Shown here piece after piece: positions 9,365-21,732 of a DNA stretch of 64,000 nucleotides (positions are counted from its first letter, which is position 1; every line of letters starts with the position of its first letter). The notes beneath the pieces are model-generated. The model did no database searches and had not been told where the DNA came from. It saw only the letters and a list, made by a program, of their open reading frames with translations. Both the position numbers and the translations under genes were made by a program. This stretch comes from Cardamine occulta. Lineage: Eukaryota; Streptophyta; Magnoliopsida; Brassicales; Brassicaceae. The stretch spans positions 654,347 to 718,346 of the forward strand of contig CM051367.1 in assembly GCA_028015245.1 (NCBI GenBank). The letters run 5' to 3'.

Positions 9365-12149
9365 TGAAGAGTGCTAAAAGGCTGAATCAAAGCCTTTTAT
9401 GAAGTTTCATCACTCAAACCCAGTACAGAGCAAACAATGGCTTTCGATAGTGGCCAAATCCTTGTTAGTGAAACCATTGTTTCTTCATATTCACATCAAT
9501 AGGTGTTGTTTAAGCATCCATATAAGTATTCTTGCTACCACTCCCCGTATTCATCATTAGAAACTCTTATGAGATTCTAAGAACTAACCAAACTATGGTA
9601 TAATCTATAATGCTTGTTTCTTACTTGGATCTAAACCTTGGTAGCATGCTTAATCACGTCATCAAAAAAGATAAAAGGCTGAATCAAAGCTTTTTATGAA
9701 GTTTCATTACTGAAACCCAGTAGAGAGCAAACAATGGCTCTCAAGAGTGGCTCTGGAACATCTCAAAGCTGTTGGGAGAGATTAAACTCCTATGACTACA
9801 CTTCAACACTTCTATTCACTCTCATTTGTATCTTGAAGGGTCATAACTCTTTTTTTAAGTCAATCAGCTTGAAATGGCCAACTCCTTGTAAATGAAACCA
9901 TTGATTCTTCATATTTACATCAATAGGTGTTGTTTCAGCCTCCAGATGTGTCTTCTTGTTACAACTCCCAACAATTACCATTTGAAACTCCTATGAGATT
10001 CTAATGACTAACCAAAAGATGATATAAGCTATAATACTTGTTTCTTAGTTTGACTTGTCTCTACACCTTGGTAACATGCTTAATCACGTTATCAAGAGTG
10101 CTAAAAGGCTGAATCAAAACCTTTTATGAAGTTTCATCACTCAAACCTAGTAGGGAGCAAACAATGGCTCTCGGTAGTGGCTCTGGAACATCTCAAAGCT
10201 GTTGGGAAAGATTAAACTCCTATGACTACACTTCAACAATTCTGTTCACTCTTATTTGTATCTTGAAGAGTCATAACTCTATTTTAAGGTCTATCAGCTT
10301 GAAATGGCCAAATCCTTGTTAGTGAAACCATTGTTTCTTCATATTCACATCAATAGGTGTTGTTTAAGCATCCATATAAGTATTCTTGCTACCACTCCCC
10401 GTATTCATCATTAGAAACTCTTATGAGATTCTAAGAACTAACCAAACTATGATATAATCTATAATGCTTGTTTCTTACTTTGACTTGGATCTACACCTTG
10501 GTAGCATGCTTAATCCCGTCATCAAAAGTGATAAAAGGCTGAATCAAAGCTTTTTATGAAGTTTCATTACTGAAACCCAGTGGAGAGCAAACAATGGCTC
10601 TCGGTAGTGGCTCTGGAACATCTCAAAGCTGTTGGGAGAGATTAAACTCCTATGTTACTTGACAACACTGCTATTCACTCTCATTTGTATCTTGAAGGGT
10701 CATAACTCTTTTTTTAAGTCCATCAGCTTGAAATGGCCAACTCCTTGTAAATGAAACCATTGATTCTTCATATTTACATCAATAGGTGTTGTTTCAGCCT
10801 CCAGATGTGTCTTCTTGTTACAACTCCCAACAATTACCATTTGAAACTCCTATGAGATTCTAATGACTAACCAAAAGATGATATAAGCTATAATACTTGT
10901 TTCTTAGTTTGACTTGCCTCTACACCTTGGTAACATGCTTAATCACGTTATCAAGAGTGCTAAAAGGCTGAATCAAAACCTTTTATGAAGTTTCATCACT
11001 CAAACCCAGTAGGGAGCAAACAATGGCTCTCGGTAGTGGCTCTGGAACATCTCAAAGCTGTTGGGAAAGATTAAACTCCTATGACTACACTTCAACAATT
11101 CTGTTCACTCTTATTTGTATCTTGAAGAGTCATAACTCTATTTTAAGGTCTATCAGCTTGAAATGGCCAAATCCTTGTTAGTGAAACCATTGTTTCTTCA
11201 TATTTACATCAATAGGTGTTGTTTAAGCATCCATATAAGTATTCTTGCTACCACTCCCCGTATTCATCATTAGAAGTTCTTATGAGATTCTAAGAACTAA
11301 CCAAACTATGATATAATCTATAATGCTTCTTTCTTACTTTGACTTGGATCTACACCTTGGTAGCATGCTTAATCCCGTCATCAAAAGTGATAAAAGGCTG
11401 AATCAAAGCTTTTTATGAAGTTTCATTACTGAAACCCAGTGGAGAGCAAACAATGGCTCTCAGGAGTGGCTCTGGAACATCTCAAAACTGTTGGGAGAGA
11501 TTAAACTCCTTTTACTACACTTCAACACTTCTATTCACTCTCATTTGTATCTTGAAGGGTCATAACTCTTTTTTTAGGTCAATCACTTGAAATGGCCAAA
11601 TCCTTGTAAATGAAACAATTGATTCTTCATATTTACATCAATAGGTGTTGTTTCAGCCTCCAGATGTGTCTTCTTATTACAACTCCCAACAATTACCATT
11701 TGAAACTCCTATGAGATTCTAATGACTAACCAAAAGATGATATAAGCTATAATACTTGTTTCTTAGTTTGACTTGTCTCTACACCTGGGTAACATGCTTT
11801 ATCACGTTATCAAGAGTGCTAAAAGGCTGAATAAAAGCCTTTTATGAAGTTTCATCACTCAAACCCAGTAGGGAGCAAACAATGGCTCTCGGTAGTGGCT
11901 TAGAAGATCTCAAAGATGTTGGGAGAGCTTAAACTCCTATGACTACACTTCAACACTTCTATTCACTCTCATTTGTATCTTGAAGGGTCATAACTCGTTT
12001 TTTAGGTCCATCAGCTTGAAATGGCCAAATCCTGGTAAATGAAACCATTGATTCTTCATATTTACATCAATATGATATAAGCTATAATACTTGTTTCTTA
12101 GTTTGACTTGTGTCTACACCTTGGTAGCATGCTTAATCACGTTATCAAG
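9365..12149. repeat. Satellite block 2
   Basis: These are the same ~430-bp monomers in the same orientation and alternating types. The first monomer has the same deletion junction (GATAGTGGCCAAATCC near 9450) as the first monomer of blocks 1 and 3. No gene is seen. Confidence 0.93.
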
Positions 12150-13120
12150 TGATACACGTTCTGGTCTTCAAATCTTCAATCTTGAACTGGAAGAGAGATG
12201 TTGAGCTTCAGCGAGATACTCCAACTAAGCTTCAACGGAAGAGATGTAACAATGGGGTGAAGAAATCTGCGAGATGCTCAGCTAAGATCTTCACGGTAGA
12301 GATGGATGGGGATTGAGGTGCGACACACAAGGTATGGGAGCTCTTGTGATATAGCAGAGCTTCAACGGTTCGAGCCCATTTCGAAAGCGAAGAAAGAGAA
12401 GTCTAGAGGCTGAAATGGCTCCTTAGACATTTTAGAAAACTCTAGGTTTTTTTTTTATAAATTTTGTAACCCTTTTACATTCTGAGTTCAGCCTTTTATA
12501 AGTGGCTTCCTAAATGTGGTAAACCTAACAAATGGGCTGAGAATAAACTAAAGGCCCAAAAACAAGGAGAATTTAAAAAACAAGGAAACTAACAAGGCCT
12601 TTTATTACAAAACTTAAGAAAAGAAAAAGGAAGACTTATTAGTGTTTTAATGTCTTCTAGAGATAGATAGATATCACATTTCATGCCTAATCTAATTTGT
12701 CATGGATATTTCCAAGTAAACTAGGCATTGGAAGCGAAATGTGATGCATCGAGTTCATTGCCTCGTTAAAAACCTATTCGGTAAACCCAATGGGAAAAAC
12801 CGAATAGGAAAAAGAGTACAAATACCTTGATGACTTAAGGGTGTCTTCACTCAAGAAATAGTGAAGACACTCTGATCTGCCTTCAAGGCTGATCGAGGTC
12901 CAAGCTTCCTCGAGGAATCGATTAGAAGCTCATGGCTAGAATAGGTCCGTGAACATCTTCTTCTCGTAGCATGGCTTCTTGTATGTATCCATTGAACCTT
13001 CTCCTATAAGATCTTGATGTGTTCCTCTTGATAGCTCCAAGTGGTAGAGTAGGCACCACAAGCTCTTCTTCCCGTGTGTTGTCCTTTGGGGAAGATGCTT
13101 CCGATGCTTGGTTCCCATCA
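12150..13120 (-). mobile_element. Solo LTR, copy 3 (971 bp, Gypsy-like)
   Basis: The LTR begins TGATACACG and ends CCCATCA, with perfect target duplication TCAAG (12145-12149 and 13121-13125). It is near-identical to copy 2 and sits at the same position in the satellite monomer. Small gaps relative to copy 2 occur around 12440-12600 and 12775-12930. The minus-strand tail frame (12922-13120) is shorter because of a frameshift near 12930. Confidence 0.88.
12773..12808 (-). other. Conserved hairpin in solo LTR 3
   Basis: A perfect 9-bp stem, CCTATTCGG (12773-12781) with CCGAATAGG (12800-12808), surrounds a loop reading TTTTTCCCATTGGGTTTA on the minus strand. The box GGTTTTTAACGAGG follows on the minus strand (about 12760-12774). 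Confidence 0.75.
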
Positions 13121-16100
13121 TCAAGACTGCTAAAAGGCTGAATCAAAGCCTTTTATGAAATTTCATCACTCAAACCCAGTACAGAGCAAACAATGGCTTT
13201 CGATAGTGGCCAAATCCTTGTTAGTGAAACCATTGTTTCATCATATTCACATCAATAGGTGTTGTTTAAGCATCCATATAAGTATGCTTGTTTCTTACTT
13301 TGACTTGGATCTACACCTTGGTAGCATGCTTAATCACGGCATCAAAGCTTTTTATGAAGTTTCATTACTGAAACCCAGTAGAGAGCAAACAATGGCTCTC
13401 GGTAGTGGCTCTGGAACATCTCAAAGCTGTTGGGAGAGATTAAACTCCTTTTACTACACTTCAACACTTCTATTCACTCTCACTTGTATCTTGAAGGGTC
13501 ATAACTCTTTTTTTAAGTCAATCAGCTTGAAATGGCCAAATCCTTGTAAATGAAACCATTGATTCTTCATATTTACATCAATAGGTGTTGTTTCAGCCTC
13601 CAGATGTGTCTTCTTGTTACAACTCCCAACAATTACCATTTGAAACTCCTATGAGATTCTAATGACTAACCAAAAGATGAATAAGCTATAATACTTGTTT
13701 CTTAGTTTGACTTGTCTCTACACCTTGGTAACATGCTTAATCACGTTATCAAAAGTGCTTAAAAAGGTGAATAAAAGCCATTTATGAAATTTCATCACTC
13801 AAACCCGATGAGAAGAACAATGGCTCTCGGTAGTGGCTTGGAAGATCTCAAAGATGTTGGGAGAGCTTAAACTCCTATTACACTTCTTAACACTTCTATT
13901 CACTCTCATTTGTATCTTGAAGGGTCATACCTCGTTTTTTAGGTCCATCGACTTGAAATGGCGAAATTCTTGTAAATGAAACCATTGATTCTTCATATTT
14001 ACATCAATATGATATAAGTTATAATACTTGTTTCTTAGTTTGACTTGTCTCTACACCTTGGTAGCATGCTTAATCACGTTATCAAGAGAGTGCTAAAAGG
14101 TGAATCAAAGCCTTTTATGAAGTTTCATCACTCGAAGCCAATCTAAGCAAACAATGGCTTTCGATAGTGGCTCTTGACATCTCAAAGCTGTTTAGAAGAT
14201 TAAACTCCTATGACTACACTTGAACACTCTTGTTCATTCTCATTTTATATCCTGAAGAGTCATGCTTCTCTGTTTTAGCTCTATCGACTTGACATGGCCA
14301 AATCCTTGTTAGTGAAACCATTGATTCTTCATATTGACATAACTCTTTTTTAAGGTCCATCAGCTTGAAATGGTCAAATCCTTGTAAATGAAACTATTGA
14401 TTCTTCATATTCACATCAATAGGTGTTGTTTCAGCCTCGGATGTGTCTTCTTGTTACAACTCCCAACAATTACCATTTGAAACTCCTATGAGATTCTAAT
14501 GACTAACCAAAAGATGATATAAGTTATAATACTTGTTTCTTAGTTTGACTTGTCTCTACACCTTGGTAGCATGCTTAATCACGTTATCAAGAGTGCTAAA
14601 AGGCTGAATCAAAGCCTTTTATGAAGTTTCATCACTCAAACCCAGTACAGAGCAAACAATGGCTTTCGATAGTGGCTCTTCAACATCTCAAAGTTGTTGG
14701 GAGAGATTCAACTCCTATGACTACACTTCAACAATTTTGTTCACTCTTATTTGTATCTTGAAGAGTCATAACTCTGTTTTAAGGTCTATCAGCTTGAATT
14801 GGCCAAATCCTTGTTAGTGAAACCATTGTTTGTTCATATTCACATCAATAGGTGTTGTTTAAGCATCCATATAAGTATTCTTGCTACCACTCCCCGTATT
14901 GATCATTAGAAACTCTTATGAGATTCTAAGAACTAACCAAACTATGGTATAATCTCTAATGCTTGTTTCTTACTTTGACTTGGATCTACACCTTGGTAGC
15001 ATGCTTAATCACGTCATCAACAGTGATAAAAGGCTGAATCAAAGCTTTTTATGAAGTTTCAATACTAAAACCCAGTAGAGAGCAAACAATGGCTCTCGGT
15101 AGTGGCTCTTTAACATCTCAAAGCTGGTGAGAGAGATTAAACTCCTATGACTACACTTCAACACTTCTATTCACTCTCATATGTATCTTGAAGGGTCATA
15201 ACTCTTTTTTTAGGTCAATCAGCTTGAAATGGCCAAATTCTTGTAAATGAAACCATTGATTCTTCATATTTACATCAGTAGTTGGTATTTCAGCCTCCAG
15301 ATGTGTCTTCTTGTTACAACTCCCAACAATTACCATTTGAAACTCCTATGAGATTCTAATGACTAACAAAAAATGATATAAGCTATAATACTTGTTTCTT
15401 AGTTTGACTTGTCTCTACACCTTGGTAGCATCTTAATCACGTTATCAAAAAGTGCTAAAAAGTTGAATCAAAGCCTTCTACGAAGTTTCATCACTCAAAC
15501 CCAGTACAGAGCAAACAATGGCTTTCGATAGTGGCTCTTCAACATCTCAAAGCTGTTGGGAGAGATTAAACTCCTATGACTACACTTCAACACTCGTGTT
15601 CACTCTCATTTGTATTTTGAAGAGTCATAACTCTGTTTTTAGCTCTATCAGCTTGACATGGCCAAATCTTTGTTAGTGAAACCATTGATTCTTCATATTC
15701 ACAGCAATAGGTGTTGTTTAAGCATCCATATAAGTATTCTTGCTACCACTCCTCATATTCATCGTTAGAAACTCTTATGAGATTCTAAGAACTAACCAAA
15801 CTATGGTATAATCTATAATGCTTGTTTCTTACTTTGACTTGGATCTACACCTTGGTAGCATGCTTAATCACATCATCAAAAGTGCTAAAAGGTTGAATCA
15901 AAGCTTTTTATGAAGTTTCATCACTCAAACCCAGTAGAAAGCAAACAATGGCTCTCGGTAGTGGCTTTGGAAGATCTCAAAGATGTTGGGAGAGCTTAAA
16001 CTCTGATGACTACACTTCAACACTTCTATTCACTCTCATTTGTATCTTGAAGGGTCATAAATCTTTTTTTAGGTCCATCAGCTTGAAATGGTCAAATCCT

Positions 16101-16907
16101 TGTAAATGAAACTATTGATTCTTCATATTCACATCAATAGGTGTTGTTTCAGCCTCCAGATGTGTCTTCTTGTTACAACTCCCAACAATTACCATTTAAA
16201 ACTCCTATGAGATTCTAATGACTAACCAAAAGATGATATAAGTTATAATACTTGTTTCTTAGTTTGACTTGTCTCTACACCTTGGTAGCATGCTTAATCA
16301 CGTTATCAAGAGTGCTAAAAGGCTGAATCAAAGCCTTTTATGAAGTTTCATCACTCAAAACCAGTACAGAGCAAACAATGGCTATCGCTAGTGGCTCTTC
16401 AACATCTCAAAGCTGTTGGGAGAGATTCAACTCCTATGACTACCTTCAACAATTCTGTTCACTCTTATTTGTATCTTGAAGAGTCATAACTTCTGTTTTA
16501 AGGTCTATCAGCTTGAAATGGCCAAATCCTTGTTAGTGAAACCATTGTTTCTTCATATTCACAACAATAGGTGTTGTTTAAGCATCCATATAAGTATTCT
16601 TGCTCTACTCCCCCTATTCATCATTAGAAACTCTTATGAGATTCTAAGAACTAACCAAACTATGGTATAATATCTAATGCTTGTTTCTTACTTTGACTTG
16701 GATCTACACCTTGGTAGCATGCTTAATCACGTCATCAAAAGTGATAAAAGGCTGAATCAAAGCTTTTTATGAAGTTTCATTCTTGAAACCGGTAGAGAAG
16801 CAAACAATGGTCTCATTGGTAGCTCTGGAACATCTCAAAGCTGTTGGGAGAGATTAAACTCCTATGACTATACTTCAACACTTCTATTCACTCTCATATG
16901 TATCTTG
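13121..16907. repeat. Satellite block 3
   Basis: The block starts with the same deleted monomer as blocks 1 and 2 (junction near 13208). A further deletion joins CATATAAGTAT to GCTTGTTTC near 13285. The stretch 13.75-14.3 kb and the last monomer near 16780-16830 have unusually many small differences from the consensus. The block ends inside a monomer at the start of Copia C. Confidence 0.9.
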
Positions 16908-17240
16908 TATTAATCAAGCAACAAATACCCAACAAGGAATAAAAGAAGAGGCCCGAAAGCGGATGGCCCTAATTGTTTTAAGTCTCCAACAGCTCTATTT
17001 TGAACTCCAACGGCTCTATTACTATTCCCAACGGATAGATTTGTCTCTGAACTACAAGATACACCTAGTTATTTTTGCGTTTAAGAGTTCTATAAATATG
17101 TAATCCATTGTAACACTTTACTACTACTGAGATAATAAAATCTCATAAGAGATAATAAAATCTCTCTATTCTCAATCTTATTATTATTCATTCAGCTACT
17201 CATTCTTGTTTCTAGCAAACTGAAACTCTGAATTCTAACA
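16908..17240 (+). repeat. 5' LTR of Copia C
   Basis: The LTR is about 333 bp, from TATTAATCAAGCAAC to AATTCTAACA. It contains TATAAATA at 17091-17098 and two AATAAA-type boxes in repeated GAGATAATAAAATCTC segments (about 17129-17164) that may act in polyadenylation. Confidence 0.82.
17091..17098 (+). promoter_or_regulatory. TATA box in 5' LTR of Copia C
   Basis: TATAAATA lies after AAGAGTTC, about 145 bp before the LTR end. The 3' LTR has it at 21924-21931. Confidence 0.55.
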
Positions 17241-17252
17241 TGGTATCAGAGC
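17241..17252 (+). other. Primer binding site, initiator tRNA-Met
   Basis: TGGTATCAGAGC directly follows the LTR. It is the standard complement of the plant initiator tRNA-Met 3' end. Confidence 0.9.
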
Positions 17253-17751
17253 ATTGATCCATAAACAAGATCAAGTTTTTGATTTCCTCATTCTCTTCAT
17301 CTGTTTCTTTTTTTTCAAAATTGACATTATCCTGACCCGGAAAATTGCGAAACTAGTTCTTGAAGATTCATCCCTCCTCTTTGTCTCCTTTGCATTTCGC
17401 CATCTCCTCCTTCATATTCAAAGCTTCCGCAGCATTCACAAGCTCTCGGAGCTCCAAATCGAAAAGAATTTTTTTGAAAATTCAAATTTCGTCCGTTTTT
17501 GGTCTTCATTCCTTTGTCTTCTCAGAAAATTTCTTTTGTTTTTCTGGAAATACATCCTTTTAACTTCCTCCAAAAGCTCTGAGATTGATATATATTCATC
17601 CTAGAGCGAGCTGTGTGAAGTTAGAGTGGTTTATTTCTGGAGATTTCTCAAGAACATTTTCCCAACTCTGAGATTGAAATTAATTCATCCTAGGCGAGTT
17701 AGTGAAGTTGAGGCAGTGTAGTATCAAACGGTTGTAATATTTTTTTTTTTC
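17253..17751 (+). other. Copia C leader, no gene
   Basis: This 5' untranslated leader is pyrimidine-rich. It holds an imperfect direct repeat of about 35 bp built on CTCTGAGATTGA..ATTCATCCTAG (about 17577 and 17667). Copia A has the same pair on the minus strand (about 36910 and 37001). Short frames here are not credible genes. Confidence 0.6.
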
Positions 17752-18600
17752 ATGGAGGAGACAAAACCAACGCGTAATTAGAGTCACCCTAAGAGAGAGA
17801 ACTATCTCCTATGGTCAAAGATCGACAAAATCCAACTTATGCAGGGCGGCTTGTGGAATCAAGTTGAACCAGCAAAAGGAAAAGAAGCTTGAAGGAGATG
17901 AAGAAGCTCGGGAAAAGTGGCTGCAAAAAAGATCAAATGGTGCTCAGCATAATCCACAGCTCCTTGAGTGATTCAATATTTGAATCTTACTCGTATTTGC
18001 AAGACAGCTCAAGAACTTTGGGAAACTCTAAAGAAGGTGTATGGAGACATCACCAATCTTTCAAGAGTATTCGAAGTGAAGAAAAGATCTCAAGCAACCT
18101 CGCTCGAAGAAGATCAAGATTTTACCAAACACTTTGGTAAATATAGATCATTACTTGCTGAATTGGATATGCTTTGAGGCCAAGCACAAAAGACCTCAAA
18201 ATTATAGAGGAAAGAAAAAGAGCAAGATCGAGTATTTGGACTTCTCCAATCTCTGCATCCGAAATTTAATGACCTTATAAAGTACATTTTAAGGGAGGGC
18301 TACCAAGCCTTGAGAATGTCTGCTCTCAAATCCAAAAGGAGCAAGGCTCCTTAGATCTCTTCAAGCAAAGGAGAGTTGCTAGCGGCAAACAAAGGTTTTT
18401 ACAAACCTCCATTCAGTTTTAACAAGAAAGGAACAACAAAGCAATGTGAACATTGCAAGAGCATTGGAAAAATTCAACCAAGGGAGAGGACACACCAAGG
18501 AGGGTGTTTTATCCTTCATCCTCATCTCAGAGCCAACTTGAGCAAGGCAACAAGCAAATGAAGCAAGCGAACTTCAAATTATGCTCCACCCACTCAACCA
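17752..18600 (+). pseudogene. Copia gag remnant (C)
   Basis: The start MEETKPTR matches the gag start of Copia A, but a stop follows within about ten codons and frameshifts recur. Recognisable stretches include the ELWETLKKVYGDITNLSRVF-type nucleocapsid region (about 18010-18080), QDFTKHFGKYRSLLAELDML (about 18115-18175) and a zinc-knuckle region beginning CEHCK (about 18441). No functional gag can be made. Some of the small indels may be sequencing errors. Confidence 0.8.
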
Positions 18601-18675
18601 ACTACAGCACTTCGGTATGAACCCGAAGTGCTCCGGCAACCATTCTAATCAGCCTCTACTTCAGAGAACAATGGC

Positions 18676-19350
18676 ATGATCACCATAGGCGAGAGCAGAC
18701 TTAGAGCCATGATCAAGACCATGCAAATTTGCAAGGAGTGCAGTATCACCTTTCTAGCCTCTAACTATTCAAAAACACTTTTAGTAGATTCGGGAGCTTC
18801 TCACCATATGATTAAAGATTCTGATCTACTAAATAATATTCAAAACACCTCTGGTCAGTTTGAAGTTGCTAATGGAGTTAGAGTGCCAATTAAAGGCGTA
18901 GGAAATTTAAACCTCTTTGGAAATGAATCTAGTGCTTTTTTACATGCCTACATTTAGCAATAATTTGGTCTCGGTAAAAAGAGCTACCACCGATCTCAAT
19001 GCTTATGCTATATTTGGACCTAACAGCTTTCATTTTCGGGATATTAAAACTGGTGAAGTTTTAGGCAGGGAACACTAAGGGAGAGTTGTATACTCTAGAA
19101 GATCTCAAGAACCATTCTAGATGCTCCAACTCTGCTAGTTTGCCGTTTATTAATTCTGTCATGTAGCTAGTAGTTCAAATGATTTATGGCATGCTAGATT
19201 AGGCCATCCTCATTTTAGAGCTTTAGAATTAATTATGCCCAATGTAGTATTTGATAACTCTAAGTGTGAGTCTTGTATTTTGGGGAAAACATTGTAGAAG
19301 TGTTTTCCAAAACTCTTTATCAATATATGAGAATTGTTTTGATTTAGTTC
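18676..19350 (+). pseudogene. Copia protease and pre-integrase remnant (C)
   Basis: The protease active site LLVDSGASHHMI (Asp-Ser-Gly) lies at about 18779-18814. Here the codon after MI is Lys, where Copia A has a stop. A frameshift near 18940 interrupts the region. The GAG-pre-integrase segment (DLWHARLGHPH-like, about 19180-19220) and the CESCILGKHC zinc region follow, with further one-base shifts. Confidence 0.8.
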
Positions 19351-20020
19351 ACTCTGATGTTTGGACCTCACCTTGCTTTATCTAGAGAGAACCTAAAATA
19401 CTTTGTGACATTCATAGGTGAAAAATCAAAATATACATGGGTCACATTGTTAACTTCTGAAGATAGAGTATTTGAGGCATTTGTCAACTTTCAAACATAT
19501 GTGACTAATCATTTCAATGCTAAACTTAAGGTGCTAATATCGGATAATGGAGGGGAATACACAAGCCACACTTTCAGGGCTCATTTGGCAAATCATGGCA
19601 TCCTTCCCCAAACGAATGTCCTTATACTCCACAACAAAATGGAGTGGCGAAAGGAAGAATAGGCATCGATGGAAGTAGCAAGATCAATGATGTTCCACAA
19701 AAACATGCCAAGGAGATTTTGGGGAGATCTTTGTCATGACCGCATGCTACCTCATAAATAGAATTCCAACAAAAGTCTTAGATGACTTATCACCATTTGA
19801 GGTATTAAACAAAACCAAACCAAATATTAATCACTTACGTGTGTTTGGTAGTGTTTGTTTTGTCTTAGTGCTAACGGATCAAAGGAATAAGTTAGATGCT
19901 AAAAAGCACTAGAATCGTGTTCATTGGATACTCCACTACTTCAAAAAGTACAGATGCTATGATCCAAGCACCAGCAGCATCATGGCGTCTAGAGATGTAA
20001 AATTCCTAGAAGATCAAAGT
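19351..20020 (+). pseudogene. Copia integrase remnant (C)
   Basis: The first catalytic Asp is in HSDVW (just before 19365) and the second in SDNGGEYTS (about 19540). The region of the third acidic residue (normally GVAERKNRH) is frameshifted near 19640. Later segments LDDLSPFEVLNKTKPNINHL (about 19780-19840) and the following stretch are in other frames. Confidence 0.8.
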
Positions 20021-20530
20021 TATTTTTGAGAAGTCGGGCTGGGAAAGTGTGAAAGACTTGGCTGACTCTACAACAGATCGAGCAGCCTCTCTTCAACATA
20101 TTTTAAGTCACATGGGTCTTCCCTCAAATGAATGAAGATCAAACAGCCCCTCCAAATAATCAAGAAGAGCAGATTCAAGAAGAAGGGCAAATGTTCAAAA
20201 TGAGCAAGAGAATAGCGAAGGAGTAAATGAACAAGAGGAGTTAATCAAGAAACTCCACGAGAAGCTGATATTCAGGAAAATGAATATCTTGAGGAAGAAA
20301 GAGGCACCAGCACCAACCTTGCGAAGAAGCACCAAAGATTTGGTCGGGACCATTGGAAACAAACTAGGGTCTATTATAACCATCAAGTTGTGGCTCACCC
20401 TATCCAAGCTCAGTGTTCTCTTGCCCTCTTGCCATCGGATCATCAAGCATTCCTTGGAAAGATAGAGCAGCATTACATTCCAACCTATGAAGAAGTGAAA
20501 GAAATCAAAGGTCCGGATGGATGCTTATAG
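20021..20530 (+). pseudogene. Copia integrase-RT linker remnant (C)
   Basis: This Glu/Gln-rich linker separates integrase and reverse transcriptase, as in other Copia polyproteins. It is broken by stops. The segment before the reverse transcriptase (PSDHQAFLGKIEQHYIP-like, about 20430-20480) is still readable. Confidence 0.6.
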
Positions 20531-21137
20531 ATCTTTGAGATAGAAGCAATGGTTAGAAATCACACTTGGGATGTAAGTGATCTACCTGCCGGAAAAAAAG
20601 CTGTGACATCTAAATGGGTATTCACCATCAAGTATCATCACAGAAATGGAGAAGGTATAAAGCTCGAATGGTTGCAAGGGGATTTACTCAAACTTATGGG
20701 AAGACTATATGGACACCTTTGCACCGGTGGCTAAGCTCCATACAGTTCGAGTGATTTTATCATTGGCAACCAATCTATCTTGGGAATTATGGCAAATGGA
20801 TGTCAAAACACATTCCTCCAAGGGAGCTTGAAGAAGAAGTGTACATGAAGCCTCCACCAGGTCTTGAAAGTTCAATTCCTCATGGCAAAGTTTTCAAACT
20901 TAGAAAAGCCATTTACGACGAAGCAATCTCCAAGAGCCCGGTACCACAAGCTAAGCTTTACCTAACAGCCAAAAGGATTTAAAAGATCGAGGCTGATCAC
21001 ACCTTGTTTACTTCTCAAAGTGCTCAAGGAATCATTGTAGTCTTGGTATATGTAGATGACTTGATCATTTCCGTAATGATCAAGCGGTATTCAAGAAACC
21101 AAACTTTTCCTTAAATCTGTATTTGATATAAAAGATC
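20531..21137 (+). pseudogene. Copia reverse transcriptase remnant (C)
   Basis: The region starts NHTWDVSDLP and includes SKWVFTIKY. It ends with the catalytic YVDDLIIS (21048-21071). Frameshifts near 20650, 20810 and 20920 break the frame. The sequence then jumps at GATATAAAAGATC (about 21137) straight to the RNase H start; roughly 440 bp present in Copia A are missing. Confidence 0.82.
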
Positions 21138-21560
21138 GATGGATAGAAAATCCTGTAAGCTATTGCACATTTATTGGAGGAACTTAGTAACCTGGAAATC
21201 CAAGAAGCAAAAGGTAGGTCTCGTGCTCAGCGCTGAAAGTGAGTATAGAGCAATGAAGAAGCTCCTGAAATGAGCTAGTATGGCTAAAGGCGCTTCTAAA
21301 GGATCTGGGAATTGAGAGCACAAGTCCCATTACCATGCATTGTGACAATCAAGCAGCAATTCACATTGCTACAAACTCGGTCTTCCATGAGCAGACCAAG
21401 CACATAGAAGTGGATTGTCACAAAGTTAGAGAAGATCATTGAAGGAGTAATCCCTCCATCTTTACACAAGAAGCGAAGATCGACTCGACGACATATTCAC
21501 CAAATCTACAAATCTCAAGATTTGCAACCACATTCGAGCAAGCTTGGACTAATAGATCTC
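21138..21560 (+). pseudogene. Copia RNase H remnant (C)
   Basis: It reads MDRKS, VTWKSKKQKV, the S-AESEYRAMKKL motif with the catalytic Glu, then MHCDNQAAIHIATNSVFH and HIEVDCHKV. Frameshifts occur near 21190, 21225, 21265 and 21430. The terminal part, ending DIFTKS-like and LGLIDLTHP, is followed by the 3' untranslated hairpin region. Confidence 0.8.
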
Positions 21561-21608
21561 ACTCATCCTTGATCATGCCTCTCCATTTCGAGAACCTACA
21601 CTCTTTTT

Positions 21609-21646
21609 CCTCATGAGTTTTTTCCTCTGGGTTTGTACTTGTGAGG
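21609..21646 (+). other. Conserved hairpin, decayed stem (Copia C)
   Basis: CCTCATGAG (21609-21617) faces CTTGTGAGG (21638-21646), with mismatches, around TTTTTTCCTCTGGGTTTG. Copia A keeps the perfect version of this stem. GTTTTTAATCGAGGTA follows. Confidence 0.6.
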
Positions 21647-21732
21647 TTTTTAATCGAGGTAGTTGTGAGGATTTGTTTCTGGAAAATCAAACTTAGTCTC
21701 CACACTCATTCGGTCTAAGTTTGAGGGAGAGT

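Noticed and set aside
13155..13553. Open frames of 60-130 codons inside the satellite, such as 13155-13553, 48962-49213 and 49912-50163
   Set aside because: They are made of satellite monomers, sometimes fused across deletions or an LTR junction, and are not host genes. The shared 53-codon core is reported as a finding only.
17241..17252. tRNA gene fragments at TGGTATCAGAGC sites (17241, 37362, 48205, 54940)
   Set aside because: Only the short complement of the tRNA 3' end is present, next to LTRs or in a viral leader; these are primer sites.
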